Below, one piece after another: positions 44,668-54,304 of a stretch of 64,000 bases of DNA. Source of the stretch: Saccharina japonica (taxonomy: Eukaryota; Sar; Phaeophyceae; Laminariales; Laminariaceae); the NCBI GenBank assembly GCA_008828725.1, contig MEHQ01003342.1, forward strand, positions 72,417 to 136,416. Reading direction: 5' to 3'. The first letter of the stretch is position 1, and each line of letters starts with the position of its first letter. The position numbers and the translations under genes are program-made. The notes beneath the pieces are model-generated. The model saw only the letters and a list, made by a program, of their open reading frames with translations, made no database searches and was not told the DNA's origin.

Positions 44668-44755
44668 TGTGTTCTTCACATTAAACCGTCCTTTCTACCC
44701 GTCGACATCCAGCACACCCAGACTGCAGTGTCTGTGCCAATTCTTCATCCTAAAG
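44668..44755 (-). repeat. SINE-B copy (minus), truncated
   Basis: GTGTGTGTTCTTCACATTAA, CCCGTCGACATCCAGCACAC and CCAATTCTTCATCCTAAAG; the head is missing. Confidence 0.7.
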
Positions 44756-45307
44756 TAGGAAGAAAGTGTGACGGGAATTGACTGCTGCTTTTGATGCACT
44801 TCTGATGAACCGTCGCCACGACACACCAACCTGCTATGTATGTTTTTTCCCATCTTTTTTCTTTCCGAGGGTCACCATCATCGCGTTTTCTACGCTTCCT
44901 TTCTCTTTCACGCCTGCCTCTATCGAAACCAGATACCGGTACCATCCACTGAAAGGCTCCTGCCGTCGATGTTCTGAACCTGTGACATGTGACACACAGC
45001 ATTTATTCTCGTATTCATTTATTCCACCAGTCGAGCTCACAGCTGTTGTTTTTTTAATTTTTTTAATAATTGCACGTACGTGCTGTGGGCTGTTAGATCT
45101 GCGCGTACTTTTGCACCGTCTTTACCCTTGCTCCCACCCGGATCTGATCCCATTTGGCACCCTGCTCCCACCCACAAGGTGCAGAAATATAATCAGCCCT
45201 CCGTAGGAGCCGCCGGAGGCCCACCTGGCACCTCGATCCCATTTGGTACCCATGTAGGCCATACATATCTACAACAACTCCTATACATATCATATAACCG
45301 TATGGAG
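44756..45307. other. No gene recognised
   Basis: Includes CACCCTGCTCCCACCCACAA with GCCCTCCG.AGGAGC.. at 45158-45215, which repeats 34718-34775. A short repeat piece lies at 45025-45070. Open frames on both strands have no recognised features. Confidence 0.4.
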
Positions 45308-45729
45308 CAAAGATGTCGGGAGACAGCACTTTCACCCCTTGACAGACAGCGTCAAGGCAAATGCCTTGACAGACAGCCTTGACAGAAAAAAACAGGGGAC
45401 ACTACAAACAAATCCCCGCTTTGAGAAAAACGCCTGACAATAATGTATAAATTGATATTTTTTCCTGTATTTTGTTTTTTTTCGGCATTTTGCTCCATTT
45501 CCGAGTCCGATCTACAGAAAATATTGAAATTGAACTGCAGAATATCGATGATTTGAAATTAGTTTTATCAAACGAGTAAAGTAGCCTCGCAATAAAAAAT
45601 AAAAAATAGGGGTTTCCACATATATTAGGAGGCGTTTTCAGCCAGGGGGGTTGGGGACATATGTCTAGACAGCTGGATTTGCCTTGACAGACAGACAACT
45701 TGACATTGCCATGTCTCCCGACATCTTTG
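45308..45729. mobile_element. hAT-like MITE (CAAAGATGTCGGGAGACA family), 422 bp
   Basis: Ends CAAAGATGTCGGGAGACA and its exact inverse. GTATGGAG flanks both sides (45300-45307 and 45730-45737), a perfect 8-bp target duplication. TTGACAGACAG and CCTTGACA words repeat near both ends. The interior is AT-rich and non-coding. CA..TG ends with an 8-bp duplication fit hAT. Confidence 0.9.
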
Positions 45730-45892
45730 GTATGGAGCATTGAATGTACGTGCAGATTCGGTAGACTCGCACGTACGTGTAAGTTCTCCGGAGCCGCATT
45801 TATTAATTTATTCTTGTATTCACTCACTCATTTATTCATTTATTTCATGCAACTCCTTGGCTACTCGTATATGCATATCTGCATATCCTGGT

Positions 45893-46085
45893 GTGTGTGT
45901 TCTTCACATGAAACCCTCCTTTCTCGTACCCGTCGACATTCAGCGCACCCAGTCAGTGTCCGTGGCGATTCTTCATTCTACGTAGAGAGGTACCAGTTCT
46001 GTGTTCTGTGGTCACAAAACTACGACACAGAGATACTACGCTGCAGCAGTGCAATATGCTGGTACGAAGTATTGAGCAGAGATGT
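45893..46085 (-). repeat. SINE-B copy (minus)
   Basis: GTGTGTGTTCTTCACATG, CCCGTCGACATTCAGCGCAC, GATTCTTCATTCTACGTAGA, TGTGGTCACAAAACTACGAC and AGATACTACGCTGCAGCAGT. Confidence 0.7.
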
Positions 46086-46161
46086 TTCACGTATATAATC
46101 CAATATGATTGTATCCCATACGCTCGCGTTGTTCGCAAATCCACGCGCCGTTTCTCCCAGA

Positions 46162-46499
46162 TTTATTTTATTTTATTTTATTTTTTATCCCATTTATTAT
46201 CTTCGCACTTCCGTATTCCTCCCTCCCTAGTCGTAACTCAGATCCGGGGTCACAAAGTAGGCTCCTCTCCCTCCTCCCCCACTACGGTTCTTGCCTTGAT
46301 TTTTATCGCGCAGAGGGTTCAGCCTTCCCAACGCTCGTCGATTTTCATCGAATTTTGCTAACTCACGCTCTCGCGCTTTCCGCTATTCAAGATACTTTTG
46401 CAAGAAAAAGTCTCTACGAGCATGCACTCGGCGGGGCTCGAACTCGCGATCTCGATGCTAACAGGCTTCGTGGTTACCTGCTAGCCCACCGGGGCGACC
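46162..46499 (-). mobile_element. SINE-A, full-length copy
   Basis: Same structure as 44020-44351, with the head GGTCGCCCCGGTGGGCTAGC at 46499-46480 and a tail that has become (TTTTA)n on the plus strand instead of pure T. It differs from the 44-kb copy at few positions, so both are fairly young. Confidence 0.85.
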
Positions 46500-47087
46500 G
46501 GTATACCGTTCGCGGAATATTAAAAATAGCCCCTGAAGGAAAAGCCTCCATATATACCGGAAACCCAAATGTTTCCCCCCCCCGGAAGGGGATGATAGTG
46601 TTCCACCCCCTACATGAACCCCTTTCGATATTTTAAGTTTATGTTCGGGCAGGGCGCCATGTTGCACTTTTGAACCAACTTCGCGCGAACGGGCGCCGCT
46701 CACACTTCTCTTTTTTTTGTTCGTCCGTAACGTGCATCCCTGCTATTACAGTAGTACGAGTATTTTGAGTACGTACGGTACCGAAAAGGTTTTTTTTTTC
46801 ACGGTATAATTTGCGCTCGTAAAACACTGCTTGCTGTGCCAGCAGGACATAAATAAAGGAGGCAGAGCGGGCAAAGCGACAGCCGACGACAAGAAAAGGG
46901 CTCCAGGAACGGAAAATCAGGCAGGCAGGCAAGCAAGCAGTAAGTTACACGGCAGTCCTCGGGGATAAAGCATAGAGAGAGGCAAGGCAAGGCAAGGCAA
47001 GGCGAGGCAAGGCGAGGCAAGGCAAGCCTGAGCGGGGCAGGCAGACAGGCAGGCGAAGCAAAGCGAAGCAAAGCAAAGCAAAGCAAC
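46500..47087. other. Spacer and GGCAA-rich leader before the 47088 exon
   Basis: 46970-47085 is made of AAGGC, AGGCA and AAGCA steps (GGCAAGGCAAGGCAAGG and AGCAAAGCAAAGC), which could be a purine-rich 5' untranslated leader. No core promoter motif is convincing. Confidence 0.4.
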
Positions 47088-47357
47088 ATGGCGTTGTCTG
47101 TCGCTCAAGAGCTTGGGCACTCGGATCAGAACCTGATGAACCAGAACGGCGCCACGTCAAGGGCCACCCCCGCGTCAACAACAACAACAGCAACCCTAGC
47201 CGCAACCGCGGTAGCAACGGCAGTCAAAACATCGGAGAGTGTCGCCGTTGCGGCGGCGGCGGGAGGAGGGGGGGGGCGGGGGACTAGGAGGAGTGCGGCG
47301 CACTGGCGAAAGATCCGCAGCGCGGTCACTGCTCTGGCCGCATTCAGGAGGAGAAAG
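47088..47357 (+). CDS. First exon of an unknown gene
   Basis: ATG in a favourable context (AAAGCAACATGGCG) opens exactly 90 codons ending AAAG at 47357, followed by a strong donor, GTGAGAG. The peptide begins MALSVAQELGHSDQNLMNQN, has a Thr/Ala-rich middle (TPASTTTTATLAATAVATAV), a Gly run, and ends RRSAAHWRKIRSAVTALAAF followed by RRRK. The last 25 residues would make a basic amphipathic helix of the kind that can bind calmodulin or membranes. Codon use is GC-rich, unlike the flanking repeats. No family is recognised, and I could not find the next exon in the 6 kb downstream, which is filled with repeats. A purine-rich leader precedes it. Confidence 0.45.
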
Positions 47358-47609
47358 GTGAGAGACCGCTACGAGTACCTGCACTGCTGTAGTAAATAGA
47401 GAGACAGAGGAAGCGAGCGCGGAGCGAGCGCGGAGCGAGCGCGGATCAACCAGCAGTTAATTGCTGCTGCTGCTGCTGCTGAAACGCCCCCCTGTGTTTT
47501 GTGGGGGCTCTGTCGTTGCTGTTGTTGGACGCCATTATAATACTATTAATAGTACGTATTCCAAGATAATAAGCATACTAAATATTTATTCGATCGAAGT
47601 ATCCTACGA

Positions 47610-47690
47610 TATGCAGCTTGCAAAGATGAGTTTCGACGAAATCCTCGATCTCACAGCTGCCATTTTTTTTAATATACATATAACATATAT
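47610..47690 (+). repeat. AAAGATGAGTTTCGACG short repeat
   Basis: GCAAAGATGAGTTTCGACGA, ATCCTCGATCTCACAGCTG and a T-rich end. A diverged copy of the family seen at 44355. Confidence 0.6.
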
Positions 47691-48393
47691 ATATACTTGA
47701 AGTATATTCATACGTACACCTATATTTCAGTATTATACTTGAATACCTGGTACTTCTACAAGGTACAGCAGCAGCAGTCAGTAGATGTAGTCCCTCAGTT
47801 ACTACCGATTATTCGAAAAAATGGTCCATGGTTCGGTGCGTAGCACATTCAGAGTACGGCGTTGCTCCCTTTTGTCTCGCACATGATGTACCTCAACCAT
47901 CGCATCGAAAATATGGTATATATATAAGCTCTGCTGCCCCTAGTACAGGTACTGCTGCTGTCGCCATGTGCCAGCCAGAATTACCGGCACTACGTAATGA
48001 AAAATGAAAGGGAACGAGGCTTTCCGTGGCACCGTCGACGACTGTATACCGCGTGTCCGGCCGCCCTCTTGGCCCGTTTTTCGGAAACCGGCAGCATACA
48101 TACTCTGAATACGAGTGCTCGAATAGTGCATTGTTCGCTTCAGGAAACACTGCTCGCCGCCTCAGCCTCTCTCTACTTGACGAACAACCAGACCCTGGAA
48201 CCACAAACCCCCAACTCTTTCCTAACACTCTCCCGCCGCAACAAACGCCAGATTGTTGGTCTCTTTTCTCCGGTAATTACTGCTGTAGACGACCCAATCT
48301 TTCTCTATACTCTTGAGTACGAGTGCTTTAATAGTGCCGGTACCGGCACTATTGAGGGTTTTTTCGGATCCCATTTTACGGTGCAGTACTTGA
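47691..48393. other. No gene assigned
   Basis: Two overlapping plus frames (47997-48401 and 48026-48316) and a minus frame compete over 47990-48320. One contains a donor-like CCGGTAATT, but no acceptor or family match decides between them. Confidence 0.35.
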
Positions 48394-48473
48394 CCCCTTA
48401 AGAACCGGTCCCCCGTTTTTGAAGACAAACTACTTGGAATTAGCGTGGAATACGTTTTGCGGTTCTGAAAGGG
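48394..48473. mobile_element. PiggyBac-like MITE, 80 bp
   Basis: TTGA, CCCCTTAAGAACCGG, centre CTACTTGGAATTAG, GCGGTTCTGAAAGGG, TTAA. The same family as 43000-43079. Confidence 0.7.
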
Positions 48474-48600
48474 TTAAGCCCGTTTTGGACTGGACTCCCG
48501 TTTTTAAGGCACAATTGACTTGGAATGAGACTCAGATATTAATGTTTCTGTAATGTTATTTTCCTTATTTTCCTTTTTCCTGCTTTTTTTTTCTCTATTT

Positions 48601-48845
48601 CAACGCATCTGGATTGCTAGCATGGGTAGGTCGTGCCTATCGTATACTGCTGGATGCATGGCATTGCATTGGTCTGCTCTGCTTACTGCATTATTACCGC
48701 GTCCACGTAGTATCTCTTGTGTCGTGAGGTTTTGTGACCACATAACTTGTTCGTATCTCTCTATATACGAGGATGAATAATCGGCACGGACACTCGGCGG
48801 CGTGCTGGATGTCGACGATGCAGAAAGAATGGAAGAACACACACT
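48601..48845 (+). repeat. SINE-B copy (plus), longest head
   Basis: Starts ACGCATCTGGATTGCTAGCA and GGGTAGGTCGTGCC, then GGCATTGCATTGGTCTGCTC, TTTTGTGACCACA, ATCGGCACGGACACTCGG, GTGCTGGATGTCGACG and a GAAGAACACACAC tail. At about 245 bp it is the most complete copy. The same head lies before the LINE fragment at 18346. Confidence 0.7.
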
Positions 48846-48887
48846 CACACAACAAACAGTCAGTGCAGTAAGTACGAACAGGGTTAA

Positions 48888-48976
48888 CCCTTTTAGAACT
48901 GCAGTCCCGTTTTGTGGACAAACCACTCTAATTATAAGTAATTTGTCCCCAAAACGGGACTCCAGTCCTATAAGGG
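48888..48976. mobile_element. PiggyBac-like MITE, 89 bp
   Basis: TTAA (48884-48887), CCCTTTTAGAACTGCAGTCC, centre TAATTATAAGTAA, ATAAGGG, TTGA (48977-48980). It is nearly identical to 43203-43291. Confidence 0.8.
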
Positions 48977-49117
48977 TTGAGCTGCTACATCTATTAATAC
49001 TACAGTAGGCCAACGAGTGCTATACTTGAAAAAAAAATCACGGAGGATGCAATGCGTGACGGCGGGGAGGGACCTCGAGGGTAATATATGTATATATATT
49101 GGGACGTGAACGTGTGT

Positions 49118-49500
49118 GTTCTTGACAAATAAACCGTAATTTCTACCCGTCGACATCCAGCACACCCAGTGTCTTGTGCCGATTCTTCATCCTAGAGAGG
49201 TACCAGTTCTGTGGTCACAAAACTACGACACAGATACTAGAGCGTACGCTGCAGTGCAGTAAGCAGAGCAGACCAAAGATGTCGGGAGACATGTCAAGCA
49301 AAGCAAAACGTGCGCTGTCAAGGGTGTAGAGCCGAGTGTTCTACACTAAAACCTAGTAGTTTGGTGTCAAGTCAAAGCATGTCAAGGTAAAGTTGCTGTC
49401 TGTCAAGGGTTGAAAGTGTTGTCTCCCGACATCTTTGGAGCAGACAATGCGATGCCATACGTATACGACAGGCACGACCTAGCCTGCTAGCAATCCAGTG
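49118..49500 (-). repeat. SINE-B copy interrupted by a hAT-like MITE
   Basis: The tail and body (49118-49273) run to GCAGTAAGCAGAGCAGAC; after the MITE, GAGCAGACAATGCGATGCCA resumes the head to CCTGCTAGCAATCCAG. Joining the parts gives an ordinary SINE-B of about 215 bp. Confidence 0.8.
49274..49437. mobile_element. hAT-like MITE (CAAAGATGTCGGGAGACA family), 164 bp
   Basis: The same 18-base ends as 45308-45729. GAGCAGAC flanks both sides (49266-49273 and 49438-49445), a perfect 8-bp duplication. It includes AACCTAGTAGTTTGGTGTC, shared in inverted form with 57734-57904. Confidence 0.92.
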
Positions 49501-49572
49501 CGTGGGCATGAAGAGTAGCGGGGGCGCGCATGGTAAACTGCTACCAGTATACATGAATAAATCTTGTTTTTT

Positions 49573-49665
49573 CTACCCGTCGATATCCAGCACACCCAGT
49601 GTCCGTGCCGAGTCTGCCACCTGGAGAGACACAAAAGCTCTGCGGTCACAAAACCACGACACAAG
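49573..49665 (-). repeat. SINE-B fragment (minus)
   Basis: CTACCCGTCGATATCCAGCA, CCGTGCCGAGTCTGCCACCT and GCGGTCACAAAACCACGAC; both ends are missing. Confidence 0.65.
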
Positions 49666-49724
49666 TAGTAGGAAGGAGGCGTAGTCCGCAGGCCCTCATG
49701 AGGTAGATACCGCCGCCTTCAACG

Positions 49725-49875
49725 GGTGTGTGTTCTTCACATTAAACCGTCCTTTCTACCCGTCGACATCCAGCACAACACACGTGTCCGTGCCGATTCT
49801 TCATCCTACGTAGAGAGGTATATACCAGTTCTGTGGTCACAAAACTACGACACAGAGATACTACGCTGCAATGGG
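49725..49875 (-). repeat. SINE-B copy (minus)
   Basis: GTGTGTGTTCTTCACATTAA, CCCGTCGACATCCAGCAC, CCGATTCTTCATCCTACG, TGTGGTCACAAAACTACGAC and ACTACGCTGCAATG. Confidence 0.7.
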
Positions 49876-49930
49876 TGAGGCTCGTCGATGTCATTTGTTA
49901 AAGCACTATAGTTCGTAGGGCTACGTACTG

Positions 49931-50142
49931 TTTTTTTTTTGTTTTTTTTTCATACCATTTATTATCATTGCCCTTCCTTTCTCTCTCCTTCCTACTGTAG
50001 TCGTAACTCAGATCCGGGTCACAAAAGTAGGCTCCTCTCCCTCCTCCCCCACTACGGTTCTTGCATCTTGCATTTTTATCGCGAGAAGGTTTCAGCACTT
50101 CCTTCCCTCGTGGACTCTCGTCGAATTGTGCTTACCCACGCT
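49931..50142 (-). repeat. SINE-A copy (minus), head missing
   Basis: Poly(T) with one G, CCATTTATTATCATTGCCC, GTCGTAACTCAGATCCGGG and CTCCCCCACTACGG, ending CGAATTGTGCTTACCCACGC, as in the 40.9-kb copy. Confidence 0.75.
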
Positions 50143-50923
50143 ATGATATGCGCTTTACCAATCTTCCACCCAATCTAGGCCGTACAACACTCGATAAACT
50201 ACGGCTTGTACACTGCTGTAATGCAGTACTGCTTGTAAGGAGAGTAGACAAAAGGCAGTGGCATGTACGACAGTCACGACATGAATACGCCAGCGAACGA
50301 GACACGTTGAGAAAGTGAGAAACATAAAAGAAAGAAAGAAAGGAAGAAAAAAAAAAGTAAGAAAAAAAAACAAAAAATGAGGAAAAAAAGTCCCCGAAGG
50401 AGATGCAACAGACAATACAAAACAAACTAAAAGAAAACACACACATTTTCAGGAAGCACCAAGAGCTGCATGCATTTACAGGTTCTACCTACAGCCGTAC
50501 GAGCACTACAGAGTAGTTGGTCTGGTACATTGCTACCCTGTCAGCCGTCTCCTTTCTGCTTCCGTCAACCCGCGGTTTTCCTACGCCCGTTGCCCCCCAC
50601 CCATCACATTCTCTTGGGCGCCACCCATACTCGTCGTATAACGTATGTGTGGCTATTCCTACTCAATTTTGCGTCGTCTTCGTGCCAAACGCGAAAAACA
50701 AATATACGAGGTGCTGTACGAGCTGGTTCTAGGAAAACGCCCATTTTTTTTGCCAGCCACGAAGGCCCGCTTGAAATATCTACTGGGATGTCACAAAAGT
50801 TGATATCATGCTACAACCGCCGTCAACAGCGGAAGAGGGTGACATGCCCGTTTTTTTTTCAAGTTAAGGTCCTAGGGCTGGCGATAGCGGCGAAAATGTG
50901 TCCGTACCAACCACGGGCCTTAA

Positions 50924-51004
50924 CCCATTAAGAACTGACAAAAAATGTCCTACACTAATTCCAAGTAATTTTTCCCCAAATTCGTGGGACCAGTTCTTAA
51001 GGGG
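50924..51004. mobile_element. PiggyBac-like MITE, 81 bp
   Basis: TTAA (50920-50923), CCCATTAAGAACTG, centre CTAATTCCAAGTAAT, CAGTTCTTAAGGGG and then TTAT. It lies directly before a sister element. Confidence 0.7.
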
Positions 51005-51010
51005 TTATAA

Positions 51011-51093
51011 CCCATTCAGAACCAAAAAACGTATCTCACACTAAAATTCCAAGTAGTTTTTTCCCCAAAAACGGGGGACCGGTTCTTGAGGAG
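51011..51093. mobile_element. PiggyBac-like MITE, 83 bp
   Basis: ATAA, CCCATTCAGAACC, centre ATTCCAAGTAGTT, GGTTCTTGAGGAG, TTAA (51094-51097). Tandem to the previous one with six bases between. Confidence 0.65.
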
Positions 51094-51735
51094 TTAAAAA
51101 AGCCCAGAAAAAGTCAGGCGTTTGTGTAGAAAGAAACCCTTCTTGTCTCATTTTTTAGGAGGGGGGCGAGAGCCGGGTGGGGTTCCCCAGCCCCCCCCAA
51201 GGCATGTCTATTAACACTTTTCACGCAGGATTTGAAGAATTGTCTGCGCAGGACCAATTTCAAGTCGTACTTAACGCCAAGAAGTCGATTTAATACTAAA
51301 ACGAAGTAAATTACGAGCCAACGCCGTACGATTCGCACTTTTTCCGCACGAAAATCCCAAAAACTTGTTCACACGCCGTTTTTTTTTTCTTCTTGAAATA
51401 GTTCCTGAAATTGTGCACACGTGTTCTGTAAGCCCCTGTCGACCCGTTTGACGAAGGGGTGTGATGGTATCACGTAGCTATGAGGAGATGCAATACGTAT
51501 TATTATGAGTAGATAGACAAATACATTATTTCACAGGGATGTGTGTGTGTGTGTTTTTTTGTTTTCCTTCAGCGGGAATTTGGGTTTTGGTCGTACCGCA
51601 CTGCTGCTGTGCAGAAACACATACAGTAGTTGACTCTAATTCCAAGTAATTTGTCTCCAAAACGGGAGAGCGGTTCGAAACGGGTTAAGGCCCAAAATAT
51701 CCCCTAAAAAGAATAAAACGCCGTTAAAAAAAAAA

Positions 51736-52371
51736 GGGCAGCGGCCAAAAACAGGTACACCTGGTCCGTTCGGGGCCAAAAACAGGTACATACTAAAATC
51801 AACTTAAAAACGCACCCCACGAACCTGCCGTCCCTTGCAACGCAAAGTAGAGTTTTTTTTTCATGTTCTTCGTGCTCGCCCGGTGCCTACGTATACGAGT
51901 AGCTGCTATTAATAGTACGAGGAACGAACGCCTGCCGCTGCTGTATTCTCCCTTCTCAGCTTGCGACACCCCTGGTATTCAAAGTCAACCACAATCCCGA
52001 AGGGGAGCCTTCTACGTATCTCGTATTATTCCGGCGGAGGTGTGCTGGCAGATATGTGTGTGTGTCGCTCGAGTGGCGTGTAGTGCGAGGTGCGAAGGGA
52101 GAAGGGGGTCTCCGCGTACGTCGGCCTTTGTATAGGGGGCATAGGGTGGAACTATGAAGGGCCTCTGATTGGCTTAAAAACGACAAAAAAAGGTGAAGGT
52201 CAAGCAGAGTAGACAAAATCAGGTATACCTGGGTTTTAAAGAGGCAAAAACAGGTACAACGAATTTTGCACCAATGGCAGGGCACATGGAGTGCGTTTTT
52301 GACTTGATTTTAAGTATGTACCTGTTTTTGGCCGCAAACGGACCAGGTATACCTTTTTTTGGCCGCTTCCC
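51736..52371. mobile_element. MULE-like element (CAGGTACACCTGG family), 636 bp
   Basis: GGG(C/A)AGCGGCCAAAAACAGG-type ends with inverted arms of about 95 bp (51736-51830 and 52277-52371), each with CAGGTA.ACCTGGTCCGTT. It sits in an A-run on both sides (nine A left, eight A right), consistent with a roughly 9-bp target duplication that cannot be proved in homopolymer. Inner repeats include GCAAAAACAGGTAC. A 90-codon plus frame (51863-52135) is not recognised. Confidence 0.7.
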
Positions 52372-52599
52372 AAAAAAAACACCATGCGGTACTAGTGGGG
52401 TACCCGTTACCCGACTTAATAGCTCCCGACTTGAGAGAATACGCAGCTAAGGCCATCTCTTACAGCGAGTAGGTTTTTAAAGCTTGAAAATGGAGGTTTC
52501 AACACCTTCACAGGCATGTGTACGACCCGGGAAACGGGCGAATGGGGCCGCTTTTTCTTGAATTAACCCACCAGCCATTTCGGGAGAGGCATCCAAACG

Positions 52600-53210
52600 C
52601 CGCTTGCCCTTTTCTTTAGGGTGTCATTTTGAAACATTGTCGACATACGCCAGTTTTTCACTACGAGCTGGTTCAGGCATATCACCCAAAATTTCGTCAG
52701 TCACGAATGCCGCATGCAATAGCAACTCCAATGTCACATATTTGATATCATACTGACCGCCATGCACAGTGGAAAAGGGTGACATCGCCAGTTTTTTGTT
52801 CAAGGACCTAGAACTGGAGCTACCACCGAAAATGTGGCCCGACCAATCACAGGCCTTCAAAGTGGTCAACAATAGTCAGGCGTTTCCGTAGGGAAACATG
52901 TTTTCCCCCCCAAAAAAATATGAACGAGCCGCTTCCCGGTGGTCCAAGGCATGTTTGTACAAAGTTTCACGCAAATATTCGAAGATCTGACTGCGTATGA
53001 TAATATTAAGTAATATTTAACGCCCAAAATCGATTATATACTGAAACTAAGTAATTACGAGGCGACGCCTACTTTTGCACTTTTACCGCACTAAAGTCCA
53101 GATGTCCACGCCGTTTTTGGAGATAGACCCTGAAATTTTGTACACGTGTTTTATGCGCCCTACCTGAGCCTTTTACGAATGGGTTTTTTTGTTTTGTTTT
53201 TTCGCCGAAA
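52600..53210. repeat. Unclassified direct repeat, copy 2
   Basis: Partner of 50690-51470. The minus frame 52624-52872 encodes MLTTLKACDWSGHIFGGSSS, then KLAMSPFSTVHGGQYDIKYV; traces of KARGWYGHIF and MSPSSAVDGG survive in copy 1. Conservation of peptide-level words suggests a decayed coding element, family unknown. Confidence 0.55.
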
Positions 53211-53373
53211 ATTTTGGATCTCTTAAGACCCAAATTTCCCAAAAAATTACAAAACAAACAATATCAGACGGAAAAACAAAAACAAAAAACATCCGTTAAA
53301 GTCTCGGGTAGGGCGCATAAAACACGTGTGCCAAATTTCAGGGTCTATCTCCAAAAAACGGCGTGGACATTGG
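53097..53373. repeat. Inverted repeat, arms of about 80 bp
   Basis: GTCCACGCCGTTTTTGGAGA through ACACGTGTTTTATGCGCCCT (53107-53162) is inverted at 53300-53368. The arms enclose about 110 bp of A- and T-rich sequence. This may be two ends of the unclassified repeat joined head to head. Confidence 0.65.
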
Positions 53374-54119
53374 CCACTCACTGAATTTTCCGCGGTATAC
53401 TTGAAACAGCCTGTACAGCAGTACATAAGGTTCGGAAAAACGCATTAACAAAAAACGTTGTAAGTATTTTTTCAACGTAACCCCGAAAACAAAGAACAAA
53501 AACATCATATACCAGGTATTTTTATCCGAGGTTGTGTAGGGCAACGGCTAGACGTACTAGCAAAATACTCTTGGGGTCTACTGTAGTACTGCTGTTGTAG
53601 ACTTTCGTCATGGCACGATGGTGTGGTCCATGGCATGCCTGGTACACCACGTAGAACTGCCGATACCTGCCCAGAAAGTATCGAAATCCATCCATCCTCG
53701 ACAATGCCTGATACCCCGCCGAGTCGATCGCTTCGATGCTGCACCATGATGTCATGAGCATGAACATGAACGAGCATGATTAACCTCGTTCCGAAAAAAA
53801 AGCGCATACAAAAAAGAACCCGCTTCATGATTTTCCGCACGGATTCGGACGGTTGACCGTGCCACCGATATAGACGAGAGCACCTTCTGAGCTTGCATTG
53901 AGTCAACCTGAATGCCTATTAATAGGACTCATCTGTAATGTGGATACATTTGATGTTAAACTACTGAACGGAATTTTCGATCTCACATCTGAGGTATATT
54001 TTCAACTCTTGTACAACTCCTATTTTTTTCCTAGTTTAATCCCAAGTGTTTTGTCCTCAAAACGGGAGTGCGGTGGTAAAAGGGCTATAACTTGTATAAA
54101 AAATACTGAACGAGTCGTA
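53374..54119. other. No gene assigned
   Basis: A 133-codon minus frame (53505-53906) overlaps another of 81 codons; neither is recognised. A piggyBac-like MITE remnant is at about 54030-54095 (CCAAGTGTTTTGTCCTCAAA). Confidence 0.35.
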
Positions 54120-54304
54120 CAGCAGTACAGGAAACCTACGCAATAAGAATCAGGCTGACAAGAAAGCCAGGCTGAGATTTAGAGGAAACCAAGAAATTCG
54201 GTAGTCGCTATCTAGAAATTAGTGTAGAAACCACCCTCTCTCAGATAAGAAGTCCAGCCTGGACCAAGTTTCCTGCTTATTACTATTATAGGTGTCCTGT
54301 GCTG
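54120..54304. mobile_element. Pogo-derived MITE, 185 bp
   Basis: CAGCAGTACAGGAAACC start and GGTGTCCTGTGCTG end, with TA on both sides (54118-54119 and 54305-54306). Inner words GACAAGAAAGCCAGGCTGAG and TCCAGCCTGGA match the subterminal parts of the 2.58-kb pogo element at 11202-13785, so this is a non-autonomous relative. Confidence 0.75.

Larger units (their letters stand above)
50690..51470. repeat. Unclassified direct repeat, copy 1
   Basis: Collinear with 52600-53210: blocks GAGGGTGACATG, TTGATATCATGCTACAACC, AGGCATGTCTATTAACA, TTCACGCAGGATTTGAAGA and ACACGTGTTCTGTAAGC recur in order. It is interrupted by two piggyBac-like MITEs (50924-51093), absent from copy 2. On the minus strand, copy 2 keeps an 82-codon frame here while copy 1 has stops. 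Confidence 0.6.

Noticed and set aside
46109..46636. 175-codon plus frame, and similar at 44006-44419 and 40822-41073
   Set aside because: These are translations of SINE-A copies (shared peptide with PFIIFALP and PGSQSRLLSLLPHYGSC).
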